Positions 1-9,599 are shown, counted from the first letter of the stretch. The stretch: 64,000 bases of DNA from Longimycelium tulufanense (GCF_014645795.1 NZ_BMMK01000001.1:456745-520744); one strand, 5' to 3'. Made by a program: numbers and translations. The notes: generated from the letters alone by a model not told the origin.

Positions 1-1
1 G

Positions 2-850
2 CACCTCAGCTGGCGTGCCGCGTTCCTCGGGCTGGCCCCGCTGGTGATGGCCGGGATGGTGCTGCTGGTACCGGCGCTGCGGCGTATCGGGCTGCGGCCA
101 GCCGCCGACCCGAGCCCGTCGCGCCCCGGGCTGCCGGTAGCCGCCCTGGGCGCCGCCCTCGGCATCTCCGCGATCACCTGGGCGGCCCAGCACCCGTCGA
201 CCACCTCGCTGCTGCTGGCCGTGGCGAGCCTGGTGTTGCTCGCGCCCGCGCTGCGCCGGCTGCTCCCCGCCGGCACGCTCACCGCCCGGCCCGGGCTGCC
301 GGTCACGATCCTGGCCCGGGGCCTGCTGGCCGGCACGTTCGTCGCCGTCGAGGCGTACGTCCCGCTGACGCTCACCTCCGTGCACGGCTTCTCGCCGGCG
401 CTGGCCGGCGCCCCGCTCACCTTCGGGGCGCTGGGCTGGTCGCTGGCGGCCAACTGGCGGGGCCGGCACGCCATGGACCCGCCCGCCCTGATCCGCCGCG
501 GCTTCCTGGTGCTCTCGGTGGCGTTGGCCGGCACCGTCCTCATCGCCCCGGACTGGGGCTGGGCCTGGGCGGCATTGCCGCTGTGGGGGCTGGCCGGAGC
601 CGGCATGGGGCTGGCCATGCCGGCCGTCAGCGTGCGGACGCTCGCGCTGTCCCCGCCCGCCGAGCGGGGGTTCAACTCGGCCGCACTGCAGGTCTGCGAC
701 ATGCTCAGCGGCACGTTCCTGGTCGGCGTCGGCGGGGTGCTCATCGCCGCGCTGGCCAGCACCACCCACCCCACCGCCGCGGTGGTCCCGCTGGACCTGC
801 TGATGGCCGGGGTGGCGGTGCTCGGGGCGGTGCTCATCGGCCGGCGATGA
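2..850 (+). CDS. MFS transporter, C-terminal part (5' end outside window)
   Basis: This is the C-terminal portion of a major facilitator superfamily efflux protein in the cytoplasmic membrane. The frame is open from base 2, where the residues [14 protein letters not shown] resemble the SWRW/FL..P segment seen near the middle of DHA-type drug exporters, so the ATG at 44 is internal. About eight hydrophobic segments follow, including [20 protein letters not shown] and [16 protein letters not shown]. The substrate cannot be told from this half. It ends 76 bases before iscS and is not obviously part of that operon. The family call is firm; drug export is an inference. Confidence 0.8.
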   Translation, partial: HLSWRAAFLGLAPLVMAGMVLLVPALRRIGLRPAADPSPSRPGLPVAALGAALGISAITWAAQHPSTTSLLLAVASLVLLAPALRRLLPAGTLTARPGLPVTILARGLLAGTFVAVEAYVPLTLTSVHGFSPALAGAPLTFGALGWSLAANWRGRHAMDPPALIRRGFLVLSVALAGTVLIAPDWGWAWAALPLWGLAGAGMGLAMPAVSVRTLALSPPAERGFNSAALQVCDMLSGTFLVGVGGVLIAALASTTHPTAAVVPLDLLMAGVAVLGAVLIGRR

Positions 851-911
851 CCCTCCTCACGCCGGTGGCCGACGGCCGCCCGGCGCGTTCCTCGGCACCG
901 AGGGACAGGAC

Positions 912-917
912 TACCCT
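912..917 (+). promoter_or_regulatory. Putative -10 element for leaderless iscS
   Basis: TACCCT lies 9 bases before the iscS ATG and no Shine-Dalgarno sequence intervenes. A -10 box this close places the transcript start at or next to the start codon, the usual picture of a leaderless actinobacterial gene. The same hexamer precedes the DoxX-family gene at 51059. Confidence 0.45.
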
Positions 918-926
918 GGTCGAGCG

Positions 927-2135
927 ATGACCTACCTCGACCACGCGGCCACCACGCCGATGCTGCCGGCGGCGGTGGCGGCGACGAGCGCGGCGTTGAC
1001 CAGCCCGGGCAACGCCTCGTCACTGCACACCTCGGGGCGGCGGGCGCGCCGGGTCGTCGAGGAGGCGCGCGAGGACATCGCCACGGCGCTGGGTGCCCGC
1101 CCCTCGGAGGTGGTGTTCACCGGCGGCGGCACGGAGAGCGACAACCTCGCGGTCAAGGGCATCTTCTGGGGACGCCGCGACGCCGACCCGGGGCGCCGGC
1201 GGGTGCTGGCCTCGGCGGTCGAGCACCACGCCGTGCTCGACGCGGTGCAGTGGCTGGCCGACCGGGAGGGTGCCGAGGTCACCTGGCTGGAGGTCGACCG
1301 GTACGGGCGGGTGCGGCCGGAGGTGTTGCGCGCGGCGATCGAGCGCGACCCGGACTCGGTGGCCCTGGTCACCGTCATGTGGGCCAACAACGAGATCGGC
1401 ACGGCCAACCCGATCGCCGAGCTGACCAGCCTCGCCCACGAGCACGGCATTCCGTTCCACACCGACGCCGTGCAGGCGGTCGGCTCGTTGCCCGTGGACT
1501 TCGCCGCCAGCGGCGCGGACGCGATGACGTTGACCGGGCACAAGCTGGGCGGGCCCTACGGGGCCGGCGTGCTGCTGCTCGGCCGGGACGTCCCCTGCGT
1601 GCCGTTGCTGCACGGCGGTGGCCAGGAACGGGAGGTGCGATCCGGAACGCTGGACGTGCCCGGCATCGTGGGGCTGGCCGCGGCCGTGCGCGAGGTGGTG
1701 GAGACCCGGCCCGAGCACGCCGCGCGTATGGCCGACCTGCGGGCGGAGCTGGTCCAGGCGGTGTTGTCGGCGGTGCCCGACGCCGTGCTCAACGGCGCGA
1801 CGGATCCCGCCGGACGGCTCCCGGGTATCGCGCACTTCACCTTTCCCGGTTGCGAGGGGGACAGCCTGCTGATGTTGTTGGACGCCAAGGGAGTCGAGTG
1901 CTCGACCGGATCGGCGTGCACCGCGGGTGTCGCGCGGCCGAGCCACGTGTTGCTGGCCATGGGGGTGGACCCGGCGACCGCCCGCGGCTCGCTGCGGTTC
2001 TCGCTCGGGCACACCTCCACCCGTGCCGACGTACAGGCGTTGGCCGCCGTGATCGGCCCGGTGGTGGAGCGGGCCCGTAGCGCGGGGCTGGCCGGGCTGC
2101 GCCGGTCGGCGGTGGCATCTTCGGAGAGGGCGTGA
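927..2135 (+). CDS. iscS: Cysteine desulfurase (IscS/NifS family)
   Basis: PLP enzyme that removes sulfur from L-cysteine as an enzyme-bound persulfide and passes it to acceptors. The 402-residue length is normal for the family. The PLP lysine is in [10 protein letters not shown] (about Lys206) and the catalytic cysteine is in the mobile loop [10 protein letters not shown] (about Cys325). The N-terminal YLDHAATTP is the usual family opening. It overlaps mnmA by 4 bp (GTGA), so the two are translationally coupled and the direct role is probably sulfur supply for tRNA 2-thiouridine. The same iscS-mnmA pairing occurs in mycobacteria (Rv3025c-Rv3024c). A broader Fe-S or thiamine role is possible. 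Confidence 0.93.
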   Translation: MTYLDHAATTPMLPAAVAATSAALTSPGNASSLHTSGRRARRVVEEAREDIATALGARPSEVVFTGGGTESDNLAVKGIFWGRRDADPGRRRVLASAVEHHAVLDAVQWLADREGAEVTWLEVDRYGRVRPEVLRAAIERDPDSVALVTVMWANNEIGTANPIAELTSLAHEHGIPFHTDAVQAVGSLPVDFAASGADAMTLTGHKLGGPYGAGVLLLGRDVPCVPLLHGGGQEREVRSGTLDVPGIVGLAAAVREVVETRPEHAARMADLRAELVQAVLSAVPDAVLNGATDPAGRLPGIAHFTFPGCEGDSLLMLLDAKGVECSTGSACTAGVARPSHVLLAMGVDPATARGSLRFSLGHTSTRADVQALAAVIGPVVERARSAGLAGLRRSAVASSERA

Positions 2136-3235
2136 GCGCCGTGCGCGTGCTGGCGGCGATGAGCGGTGGGGTGGACTCGGCGGTGGCGGCCGCGCGGGCG
2201 GTCGAGGCCGGGCACGAGGTGGTCGGCGTCCACCTGGCCCTGTCGGCCAAGCCCGGGACGTTGCGCACGGGCGCGCGGGGCTGCTGCACGATCGAGGACG
2301 CCCGGGACGCGCGGCGCGCCGCCGACGTGCTCGAAATCCCGTTCTACGTCTGGGATTTCGCCGAGCGCTTCACCGAGGACGTGGTGGCGGACTTCGTCGC
2401 GGAGTACGCGGCGGGCCGCACGCCCAACCCGTGCCTGCGCTGCAACGAGAAGATCAAGTTCGCGGCCCTGCTGGACAAGGCGGTCGCGTTGGGCTTCGAC
2501 GCCGTCTGCACCGGGCACTACGCGCGGCTGTCCGTCGTCGATGGGCGGCCCCGGCTGGCGCGTAGCGCCGACGACGGCAAGGACCAGTCCTACGTGCTCG
2601 CGTCGCTGGCGCCGGAGCAGCTGCGGCACGCCATGTTCCCGCTGGGGGACTCCACGAAGGCGCAGGTGCGGGCGGAAGCCGCGCGGCGCGGGCTGCAGGT
2701 GGCGGAGAAGGCGGACAGCCACGACATCTGTTTCATTCCGGACGGGGACACCCGCCGGTTCCTGGCGAACCGGCTCGGTCCACGGCCGGGCAAGCTGGTG
2801 GACGACGCGACCGACGAGGTGCTCGGGGAGCACGACGGCGTGCACGGTTTCACCGTCGGCCAACGCAAGGGGCTGGGCGTGGACCGGCCGGCCGCGGACG
2901 GCCGGCCCCGTTACGTGCTGGCGCTGGAGCCGGTGTCCGGCACGGTCCGGGTCGGCTCGGCCGACCGGCTGGCGGTGACTCAGATCATCGGTTCCCGCGC
3001 GACCTGGCCCTCGGGCAAGGCCCTGGACGGGCCGGTCGAGTGCGTCGCCCAGGTGCGTGCGCACGGGGGAACCGCACCGGCGGTGGCCGAGTGGCTGCCG
3101 GACGAGGAGCGACTGGTCGTCCAGCTCCGGGAGCCGCTGCGCGGTGTTGCGCCCGGCCAGGCCGTGGCGCTCTACTGCCCGGACCCGGACGGTGACGTGG
3201 TGCTCGGCAGCGCAACCATCACTGCGACGTCCTGA
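2132..3235 (+). CDS. mnmA: tRNA-specific 2-thiouridylase
   Basis: MnmA adenylates U34 of Lys/Glu/Gln tRNAs and replaces O2 with sulfur carried as an enzyme persulfide. At 367 residues it is full length. The N-terminal ATP-PPi loop is MSGGVDS (residues 9-15). The catalytic cysteines are in [12 protein letters not shown] (about Cys101) and [10 protein letters not shown] (about Cys200). [11 protein letters not shown] marks the central tRNA-contacting domain, followed by a beta-barrel C-terminus. The GTG start overlaps the iscS stop as GTGA, which settles the start and implies coupled translation with its sulfur donor. Confidence 0.95.
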   Translation: MSAVRVLAAMSGGVDSAVAAARAVEAGHEVVGVHLALSAKPGTLRTGARGCCTIEDARDARRAADVLEIPFYVWDFAERFTEDVVADFVAEYAAGRTPNPCLRCNEKIKFAALLDKAVALGFDAVCTGHYARLSVVDGRPRLARSADDGKDQSYVLASLAPEQLRHAMFPLGDSTKAQVRAEAARRGLQVAEKADSHDICFIPDGDTRRFLANRLGPRPGKLVDDATDEVLGEHDGVHGFTVGQRKGLGVDRPAADGRPRYVLALEPVSGTVRVGSADRLAVTQIIGSRATWPSGKALDGPVECVAQVRAHGGTAPAVAEWLPDEERLVVQLREPLRGVAPGQAVALYCPDPDGDVVLGSATITATS

Positions 3236-3242
3236 CCAGCTT

Positions 3243-3261
3243 TCTCCGCGGACGGCGGAGA
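3243..3261 (+). terminator. Small hairpin after mnmA
   Basis: A 7-bp perfect stem (3243-3249 with 3255-3261) and 5-base loop lies 7 bases past the mnmA stop. There is no T-run, so it may be a weak or Rho-assisted terminator for iscS-mnmA. Confidence 0.35.
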
Positions 3262-3375
3262 GAAGCGGTGCGGCGCTCCCGGCTGCCTGGCAGGTCTTGG
3301 CGTTTCGGTTACCCCTTGTCCCGTAGCCGGAGGGGTTTCGGGTCAACAACCGGTACCGCTGGCCCGGTACTGGCT

Positions 3376-3411
3376 CCCGCCCGCACCCATCCCCTGGTTG
3401 GCGCGGGCGGG
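3376..3411 (-). terminator. GC-rich hairpin after the ammonia-lyase gene
   Basis: A 9-bp perfect stem (3376-3384 with 3403-3411) with an 18-base loop lies 34 bases beyond the stop of the minus-strand dehydratase. The position suits transcription termination; no clear T-tract follows. Confidence 0.4.
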
Positions 3412-3444
3412 AAGCACCGCTGGTCTACTTCCGACAGCCTGCGA

Positions 3445-4362
3445 TCAGGCGGGCTCCCAGTCGGTGTTGGCGCCGCACAGCACCAGACACGGCGACTCCG
3501 CATCCAGCTGACCATTCAGCCAGGCGGCGAACGGCGCTGCCGCCGCCGGCTCGACAGCAACACGCAGCTCTTCCCACAGCCGGTCCCGGGCGGTCAGGAT
3601 CTCCCGATCAGGCACCAGAACCGACCGCACATCGGCTTTGCCCAGGACCGCGAACGGCACCCTGCCGACCCGGGTCGCACCCAGCGCCGAGGCGGCGACC
3701 GAGTCCACCGGGGCGTCAACCGGTCCACCAGCGGCCAGTGCCGCGTGCAGGGCACAGCAGTTCTCCGGCTCCACGGCGAACAGCGGCCTGGTTCCGTCCA
3801 GCGCCAGCGCGGTTCCGGCGGCCAGCCCGCCACCGCCCACCGCGACCGCCACCGCATCGACGTCCGGCGCGTCGGCGAGGATCTCCAGGGCGGCCGTGCC
3901 CTGCCCGGCCACGACGGCCGGATCGTCGTAGGCGTGCACGTAGCGGGCGCCCAGGTCCGCCGCGGCCGCGCGGGCGGCGGACGCGGCCTCCGCGTACGTC
4001 TCGCCACCCCGAACCACCTTCGCGCCGATGGCCGCGATGCGCCGGACCTTCCCCTCCGGTGCCGAGCTCGGCACGAACACCGTGGCGGGAATCCCGAGCA
4101 CGTGTGCCGCGGTGGCGACGGCCAGCCCGTGGTTACCGCCGGACGCGGTCACCACGTCGAGTGGGGGCTCGCCGGACAGCAGGGCGTTGGTCGCGCCGCG
4201 CAGCTTGAACGAGCCGGTGCGCTGGAGGTGTTCCAGCTTCACCACGACGGGGCGGCCGTCGATCTCCGCCCGCAGGAGCGGGGTGCGCCGGACGTGGGGG
4301 GCGATCCGCGCGGCGGCCCGGTCCACGTCCGGCGTCGACGGGATGACGACGCTGCTGCTCAC
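3445..4362 (-). CDS. PLP-dependent threonine/serine ammonia-lyase family enzyme
   Basis: Fold-type II PLP enzyme of the threonine dehydratase/serine racemase group, which makes 2-oxo acids and ammonia from Thr or Ser. The PLP lysine is in TGSFKLRGA (about Lys53), TASGGNHGLAVA is the substrate-binding SGGNH loop, and AVGGGGLAAG is the glycine-rich phosphate loop. At about 305 residues it has only the catalytic domain and lacks the C-terminal ACT regulatory domain of biosynthetic IlvA, so a catabolic or non-allosteric role is likelier. The GTG at 4362 was chosen over a TTG at 4419 because homologues begin near VSSSVVIPSTPDVDRAAARI. It is divergent from the LysR gene at 4432, its probable regulator. 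Exact substrate unknown. Confidence 0.85.
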   Translation of the reverse strand: MSSSVVIPSTPDVDRAAARIAPHVRRTPLLRAEIDGRPVVVKLEHLQRTGSFKLRGATNALLSGEPPLDVVTASGGNHGLAVATAAHVLGIPATVFVPSSAPEGKVRRIAAIGAKVVRGGETYAEAASAARAAAADLGARYVHAYDDPAVVAGQGTAALEILADAPDVDAVAVAVGGGGLAAGTALALDGTRPLFAVEPENCCALHAALAAGGPVDAPVDSVAASALGATRVGRVPFAVLGKADVRSVLVPDREILTARDRLWEELRVAVEPAAAAPFAAWLNGQLDAESPCLVLCGANTDWEPA

Positions 4363-4405
4363 CTGCCCAGCCTGGCCCGAACCGGGACGTAGGCTGTAGC
4401 CAGAC

Positions 4406-4419
4406 TTGCTGGTCAGCAA
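4406..4419. promoter_or_regulatory. Palindrome in divergent LysR/ammonia-lyase promoter
   Basis: TTGCTGGTCAGCAA is a perfect 6+6 inverted repeat with a 2-base centre and contains the T-N11-A pattern typical of LysR operators. It lies in the 69-bp region between the divergent starts at 4362 and 4432, so it could be the LysR-type regulator's own binding site controlling both genes. Confidence 0.5.
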
Positions 4420-4431
4420 TTAGGAAAGCTA

Positions 4432-5325
4432 ATGGACTCCGGACGCCTGCGGGTGTTGGTCGAGGTGGCGCACGCGGGCTCGATCGCGGCCGCCGCCCAG
4501 CGGATGTCCTTCACCCCCTCGGCGCTCTCCCAGCAGCTGGCCAAGTTGGAGCGCGAGGTCGGCGGCCAACTGCTGGAACGCCGCGCGGACGGCGTGCGCC
4601 TCACGCGCGCCGGCCGCGTCCTGGTGGAGCACGGGGAACGCGTCCTCGGCGAGCTGCGCGACGCGGAGGACGCGGTGCGTGCGGCGCTGGGAGCACACCC
4701 GCAGCGGCTGTCCATCGGAACCTTCGCCTCGGCTGGCCGGATTTTCGTCCCCGGCGTGCTGGCCACGTTGCGGCGCACCCACCCGACCGTCGAGCTGTCC
4801 CTGCTCGACCTCGAGCCCCCGGCCGGCTACGGCCTCGTCGCCGCCCGCGAGCTGGATCTGTTGATCACCCATCGTTACCCGGGCGTGTTCCTGCCCGGAG
4901 CGCGCGGGCTCCGGCGCAGCAGGCTGCTGACCGACCCACTCCGTTTGGTCCTCCCCGCCGCGCACCCGCTTGCCCAGACGCGGCGGGTGACGCTGGCCGA
5001 CCTGACCGGGGAGGAATGGATCTGTGGGCAGCGCGGCGTGCCGAACCGGGTGTTCCTCGACGGTCTGGCCGACCAGGCCGGCGTGCGCCTCCATTTTGCC
5101 TACGAAACTCACGATTACGTTGTGACCCTGTCACTTCTGGCCGCCGGTGTGGGTGTGGCACTGGTGCCCGACAGTGTCCTGTGGAGTGGGCTACCGGCGG
5201 GCGTGGTGGCTCGGGAGCTGGCTGGTGTGCATCCGGCACGGGAGATCTACGTGGTGCACCGTCGCCGCCCGCCCGAGTTGGTCGCGGAAGTTGTGCGGCT
5301 ACTTCGGAACGCGGCAGCCGGCTGA
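4432..5325 (+). CDS. LysR-family transcriptional regulator
   Basis: The 297-residue length is standard for LysR regulators. The N-terminal winged helix-turn-helix spans about residues 1-60 (LVEVAHAGSIAAAAQRMSFTPSALSQQLAKLE), followed by a linker and a periplasmic-binding-protein-like effector domain (about 90-297). It is transcribed away from the PLP ammonia-lyase with only 69 bp between starts and a palindrome in that gap, so the lyase is the likely target. The effector is unknown; a hydroxy- or branched-chain amino acid is a guess from the neighbour. The family call is secure. Confidence 0.9.
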   Translation: MDSGRLRVLVEVAHAGSIAAAAQRMSFTPSALSQQLAKLEREVGGQLLERRADGVRLTRAGRVLVEHGERVLGELRDAEDAVRAALGAHPQRLSIGTFASAGRIFVPGVLATLRRTHPTVELSLLDLEPPAGYGLVAARELDLLITHRYPGVFLPGARGLRRSRLLTDPLRLVLPAAHPLAQTRRVTLADLTGEEWICGQRGVPNRVFLDGLADQAGVRLHFAYETHDYVVTLSLLAAGVGVALVPDSVLWSGLPAGVVARELAGVHPAREIYVVHRRRPPELVAEVVRLLRNAAAG

Positions 5326-5798
5326 GGAGTTGATGGAGCGGCGGTACGGAAGCCGCCACCCAGTGTCCGGGCGTTCCGCGCTTCACCACCACGTGGCTGG
5401 CGTTGTTCCGCCAGCAACTCCCTGATCGGGGGCGGACCCACAGCAGTGGGCCAACCGACCACATCGGCAAGGACACGGGACCGCCGGACCAGTACGACCT
5501 GCACTTCACAGGCATCAAACATCCACAGTGGATCGTCAACGTTCCGCGGACCAAGGGCTCACATTCCGTGACACCCCCGGCGGTGCGTCACAGTTTCGTA
5601 AGGCCCGTCGCGGCCAATTCCCCGGGACGCTGGGACATCATCGGGATGTACCGACCGAAGCGGAACAACCGCCGTCGTACCGGTCGATTTGCCGTCGTCG
5701 TGTTAGCCCGAACAGGTTCCCCCGATTGCGATCAACGCGGAGAACTCCGCGGGATCCGGTCCCTGTTGAGTATCCCTGCCTGCCGAAGGGAAAACACC
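5326..5798. other. Non-coding interval before the TmpL-like operon
   Basis: About 470 bases without a convincing gene. A 7-bp stem at 5396-5402/5409-5415 could terminate the LysR transcript. A reading frame continues upstream of the adenylation gene to 5403, but that stretch is proline/arginine-rich with no domain character and reads as fortuitous. The operon promoter should lie here, but no confident -35/-10 pair was found. Confidence 0.5.
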
Positions 5799-7421
5799 GT
5801 GTACCACCACCCGCCCGAGCGGACAGCACCAATGATCGACGCGCTCAATCTTCGTTGCCACGGCCTGCCGCGGTTCAGCTGGGGCACCTTCCAGCCGTTG
5901 CCGCATTCCTGCATCCACCACGCGTTCGAACAACAGGCGTTCGCGCGGCCGGACTCCATCGCCGCCGAACACCTCGGTGAGACGATCACCTACGGCGAGC
6001 TGAACCGGCAGGCGAACCGGCTCGCCACCCGGCTGGCCAGCCACGGCGTCCGACCCGGTGACGACGTGGCGTTGTTCGCTCGGCGGTCCATCCCCATGCT
6101 GGTCGGCCTGCTCGCGGCGTTGAAGGTGGGTGCCGCCTACGTGCCCCAGGACGTCGGTGTGGCCCCGCGGAGCCAGCTCCGTCACGTGATCGACACGGCA
6201 TCGACCACGGTGATCCTGACCCTTTCCGGGCTGCGCGAAAAGATCCCGGCCCCGCACAACAACTCCACGTGTATCGAGATCGATACCGTGATGGCCGAGC
6301 CACTCGAGGAGTCCCACGACGTCGACTTCCGGCCCGAACGCCCTCTCCGCGGCTCGGACGCGTGCTATGTGCTGTTCACCTCCGGCACGACAGGGCGGCC
6401 GAACGGTGTCGTGGTCACACACGGAAACGTGTGCAACATCCTGCTCACCAAACCTGGCAACCTCGACATGCGACCCGGACGGCGGGTCGGACAGATTCTC
6501 AACATCGCGTTCGACATGGCCGCCTGGGAGATTCTTGGTTGCCTGAGCCATGGCGCGACACTCGTCATTCGCGGTGTGGACATTGCCGCCGCCGTGGAAC
6601 GGGTGGACGTGGTGATCGCGACCCCAACCATCCTCAGCACCATCGACCCGGCGCGGTGCGAGCGGATCAAGGTCGCGGCCGTCGCCGGGGAACCGTGCCC
6701 CCGGACGTTGGCCGACCGATGGGCGAGCTTCTGCACGTTCTACAACGCGTGTGGCCCGACCGAGACGACGATCGTGAACACGATGCAGCGCCACGACCCC
6801 ACGGCCGAACGGCTGACCATCGGACGCCCCACCCCGAACAACAGCGTCTACGTGCTCGACGAGAACCTGTGCCCGTGCGAGGTCGGTGCGGTTGGTGAGA
6901 TGTGGGCGGGCGGCGACTGCGTCTCGGCGGGATACCTGAAGAACCCGGAGCTCAATGCCGAGCGGTATGCGCCGGATCCCTTCCTCGGCGGGGGACGGCT
7001 GATGTTCCGGACCCGGGATCTCGGCCGCTGGACGCCCGAGGGCGAGCTGGAGCACCTGGGCCGGACCGACGACCAGGTCAAGATCCGGGGCTTCCGCGTC
7101 GAACTGGACTCGGTTTCGGCCGTCCTGGAGACCGTTCCGGGGTGTACGCGGGCCGCGACGCTCAAGCTGGACAGCCGGACGCTCGTCTCCTTCGTCGCTC
7201 CCGGCCACGTCGACCCGGTGCGGGCGAGGCGGGCCGTCGAGTCGGCGTTGCCCTACTACTGCACACCCGCGGCGGTCCACCCGCTGCCCGCACTTCCCAG
7301 GACCAGCCGGGGGAAGATCGACAAGTCCCTGCTCCTGGAGTTGGCCCGCGAGCTGCATACCACGAAGGACCTGGCCAGCCCTCGGCCCGGCAGCACGTTC
7401 CCGGAGGGGGTCGCGTCGTGA
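5799..7421 (+). CDS. Stand-alone NRPS-type adenylation enzyme (TmpL-like N-terminal half)
   Basis: Adenylate-forming enzyme of the ANL superfamily. Core motifs in order: TYGELNRQANRLA (A2 region), LFTSGTTGRPNGVVVTHGN (A3, P-loop), FDMAAWE, NACGPTETTIVNT (A5), GEMWAGGDCVSAGY, RTRDLGRW (A7), GRTDDQVKIRGFRVEL (A8) and TSRGKIDK with the A10 lysine. The FDMAAWE segment keeps the aspartate that binds the alpha-amine in amino-acid-activating domains, which suggests an amino acid substrate. There is no carrier-protein or condensation domain. The GTG at 5799 is preferred because AAGGGA lies 7 bases upstream; ATG 5832 is the alternative. It overlaps the membrane flavoprotein gene by GTGA, matching the domain order of fungal TmpL proteins as separate polypeptides. 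Confidence 0.85.
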   Translation: MYHHPPERTAPMIDALNLRCHGLPRFSWGTFQPLPHSCIHHAFEQQAFARPDSIAAEHLGETITYGELNRQANRLATRLASHGVRPGDDVALFARRSIPMLVGLLAALKVGAAYVPQDVGVAPRSQLRHVIDTASTTVILTLSGLREKIPAPHNNSTCIEIDTVMAEPLEESHDVDFRPERPLRGSDACYVLFTSGTTGRPNGVVVTHGNVCNILLTKPGNLDMRPGRRVGQILNIAFDMAAWEILGCLSHGATLVIRGVDIAAAVERVDVVIATPTILSTIDPARCERIKVAAVAGEPCPRTLADRWASFCTFYNACGPTETTIVNTMQRHDPTAERLTIGRPTPNNSVYVLDENLCPCEVGAVGEMWAGGDCVSAGYLKNPELNAERYAPDPFLGGGRLMFRTRDLGRWTPEGELEHLGRTDDQVKIRGFRVELDSVSAVLETVPGCTRAATLKLDSRTLVSFVAPGHVDPVRARRAVESALPYYCTPAAVHPLPALPRTSRGKIDKSLLLELARELHTTKDLASPRPGSTFPEGVAS

Positions 7422-8800
7422 GGATGGCTCCGACTCCCTGGCCGTTGGCGAAGGTCAGTCGGGCGCGGCACGCCCGGGCCGAGATCGACCTGCCGCCACC
7501 GACCCCGCTGTGGCGGAGGGTTTTCAAGCACCCGCTTCTGATGCACCACAACCGGCTGATCGTCGGTGTGCTGACTGCGAACCTGGCGTTGCTCTGGTTC
7601 AGCCTGGGCGCCGGCGGATGGTGGGCCCGCGACGGCATCGCACTGACGTCGCTGGCCAATGCGGCCCTGGGCAACTTCGCACTGGCCATCCTGATCCGCC
7701 AGCAGCACGTGATCAACCTGTTGTTCTGGCTCGCAACCCGGGCCCCGACCAGATGGCCGCTCAGGGTCCGGTGGACCCTGGCCAAGGTCTACCACTTCGG
7801 CGGACTGCATGTCGGCGGAGCCCTGTCCGGCACGTTGTGGTTCCTCGCTTTCGTTGCCGCGATGACCTACCACGCGGTGAAGGACCTCGGCGGCGTGGGT
7901 GCGGGAACGATCACGGTTTCCTACCTGCTGGTGGGGCTGCTGGTCGCCATCGTGGTGATGGCACTACCGCCGATTCGGGCGGTGTGGCACGACAACTTCG
8001 AGCGGATGCACCGTTTCGGTGGTTGGGCGGCACTGCTGCTCTTCTGGTTGCAGACGGCACTGTTCGTCACCGATCAGCAAGGCCGCGCCTCCTCGATCGC
8101 CGCCTTGCTGACGTCGCCAGGCATCTGGGTTCTCGCGGTGCTGACCGTGAGTGTCGCCCTGCCCTGGCTACGGTTGCGCAAGGTCGCTGTCGACATCGAG
8201 CGCCCGTCATCCCACGTTGCCCTGGCGCGCTTCGACTACGGCGTGACACCGTTCGCCGGCTCATCCACGGCGATCAGTCGTAGCCCGTTGCTCGAATGGC
8301 ATTCGTTCGCCAACGTGCCCGCACCCGGCAAGTCCGGATACCGGCTGACCATCTCCCGGGCCGGGGACTGGACCGGATCGTTCATTGACGACGCACCCAC
8401 CCACGTGTGGGTCAAGGGCGTCCCCACTGCGGGCGTCGCCAACATCGAGACGCTGTTCAGGAGGGTGGTCTACGTGGCCACCGGCAGCGGTATCGGGCCG
8501 TGCCTGCCGCACCTGCTCGCCGCGGAGGTGCCGGCCCGGCTGGTCTGGTCGACCCGCAGCCCCCGGGCGACCTACGGCGACGCACTCGTCGACGAGATCC
8601 TGAAGGCCGAGCCGGGCGCCATCATCTGGGACACCTCGACGCACGGTAAGCCGGACATGGTCCACCTGGCCCATGCCGCCTACTGGTCCTTCGAGGCCGA
8701 GGCCGTCATCTGCATCTCGAACAAGAAGCTCACCTGGCAGGTGGTGCATGGCCTCGAGCGTCGTGGCATCCCGGCGTACGGGGCCATCTGGGACTCCTGA
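7418..8800 (+). CDS. Six-helix membrane flavoprotein, TmpA/TmpL-like oxidoreductase
   Basis: The 460-residue protein has an N-terminal soluble stretch, about six transmembrane helices between residues 45 and 250 (with YHFGGLHVGG and RMHRFGGW histidine motifs near helix ends), then a ferredoxin-reductase-like domain. The latter shows SPLLEWHSFANVP (FAD-binding beta-barrel region), TISRAGDWTGSF and VYVATGSGIGPCLPHLLA, a glycine-rich NAD(P)-binding loop. This architecture matches fungal TmpA and the C-terminal half of TmpL, membrane flavoproteins tied to redox homeostasis and development. The GTG start overlaps the adenylation gene stop (GTGA), so the two are tightly coupled. The electron acceptor and any haem binding by the histidines are unknown. 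The family is recognised from architecture, not a search. Confidence 0.75.
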   Translation: MRMAPTPWPLAKVSRARHARAEIDLPPPTPLWRRVFKHPLLMHHNRLIVGVLTANLALLWFSLGAGGWWARDGIALTSLANAALGNFALAILIRQQHVINLLFWLATRAPTRWPLRVRWTLAKVYHFGGLHVGGALSGTLWFLAFVAAMTYHAVKDLGGVGAGTITVSYLLVGLLVAIVVMALPPIRAVWHDNFERMHRFGGWAALLLFWLQTALFVTDQQGRASSIAALLTSPGIWVLAVLTVSVALPWLRLRKVAVDIERPSSHVALARFDYGVTPFAGSSTAISRSPLLEWHSFANVPAPGKSGYRLTISRAGDWTGSFIDDAPTHVWVKGVPTAGVANIETLFRRVVYVATGSGIGPCLPHLLAAEVPARLVWSTRSPRATYGDALVDEILKAEPGAIIWDTSTHGKPDMVHLAHAAYWSFEAEAVICISNKKLTWQVVHGLERRGIPAYGAIWDS

Positions 8801-8834
8801 CCCGTCCGGAGAACAACACGCGGAGGAGAACACG

Positions 8835-9599
8835 GTGGGCCTGAAGATCACGCGGGAAGGTCGCGTCGTCACCGTCCAACTGCACCGTCCCGAGGTACTG
8901 AACGCACTCGACACCGAGCTGATGACCGAGCTGGTCGCGGCCCTGCAACCGCTCGACCGGGATCCGGAGGTCGGCTGTTTCGTCATCACCGGATCCGACC
9001 GGGCGTTCGCGGCCGGCGCCGATATCGGGGAGATGGAGCCGAAGTCCGCCGTCGAGATGTTCCAGGAGGACTTCTTCGCGGGCTGGGATGCGTTCGCCGC
9101 GCTACGTACCCCGAGGATCGCGGCGGTCTCCGGCCATGCGCTCGGCGGCGGCTGCGAGCTGGCGATGATGTGCGACCTCATCGTCGCCGGGGAGACGGCC
9201 AGATTCGGCCAACCCGAGATCAAGCTGGGGGTGATCCCCGGGATGGGAGGGACACAGCGGCTGACCAAGCTGGTCGGCAAGGCCAAGGCGATGGACCTGA
9301 TCCTCACCGGCCGGCTCATGGACGCGGTGGAGGCGGAACGCTGCGGCCTGGTCGCGCGCGTGGTTCCGGACGAGAACCTCCTGGCGGAGGCGAAGGCCGC
9401 GGCCGCGGTCATCGCCTCCTACGGCAAGCACGCGGTCATGGTGGCCAGGGAGGCCGTGGACCGGGCCCTCGAGGTGGGGCTGCGGGAGGGCATCCTCTTC
9501 GAGCGACGCACCTTCCACGCCCTGTTCAACACCCGTGACCAGGCGGAGGGGATGCGGGCCTTCCTGGAGAAGAGAACCGCGAAGTTCGTTGGTCATTAG
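8835..9599 (+). CDS. Enoyl-CoA hydratase/isomerase (crotonase family)
   Basis: Crotonase-fold enzyme of 254 residues, the usual size of short-chain enoyl-CoA hydratases. FAAGADIGEM is the CoA/oxyanion-hole segment (about residues 57-66), ALGGGCELAMMCDL carries the second oxyanion glycine and the first catalytic glutamate, and GQPEIKLGVIPGMGGTQRL carries the second. The GTG start at 8835 is preceded by GGAGGAG 6 bases upstream. It follows the membrane flavoprotein gene by 34 bases on the same strand and probably shares its transcript, so its acyl-CoA substrate may be connected with that system. It could equally be a general beta-oxidation hydratase. Confidence 0.88.
   Translation: MGLKITREGRVVTVQLHRPEVLNALDTELMTELVAALQPLDRDPEVGCFVITGSDRAFAAGADIGEMEPKSAVEMFQEDFFAGWDAFAALRTPRIAAVSGHALGGGCELAMMCDLIVAGETARFGQPEIKLGVIPGMGGTQRLTKLVGKAKAMDLILTGRLMDAVEAERCGLVARVVPDENLLAEAKAAAAVIASYGKHAVMVAREAVDRALEVGLREGILFERRTFHALFNTRDQAEGMRAFLEKRTAKFVGH

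Noticed and set aside
1020-2012. Long minus-strand frames opposite iscS
   Set aside because: Low-complexity Arg/His/Gly translation antisense to a clearly conserved gene.
5403-5798. Upstream extension of the adenylation gene
   Set aside because: The extra 132 residues have no similarity and no ribosome binding site; homologous domains start after position 5799.
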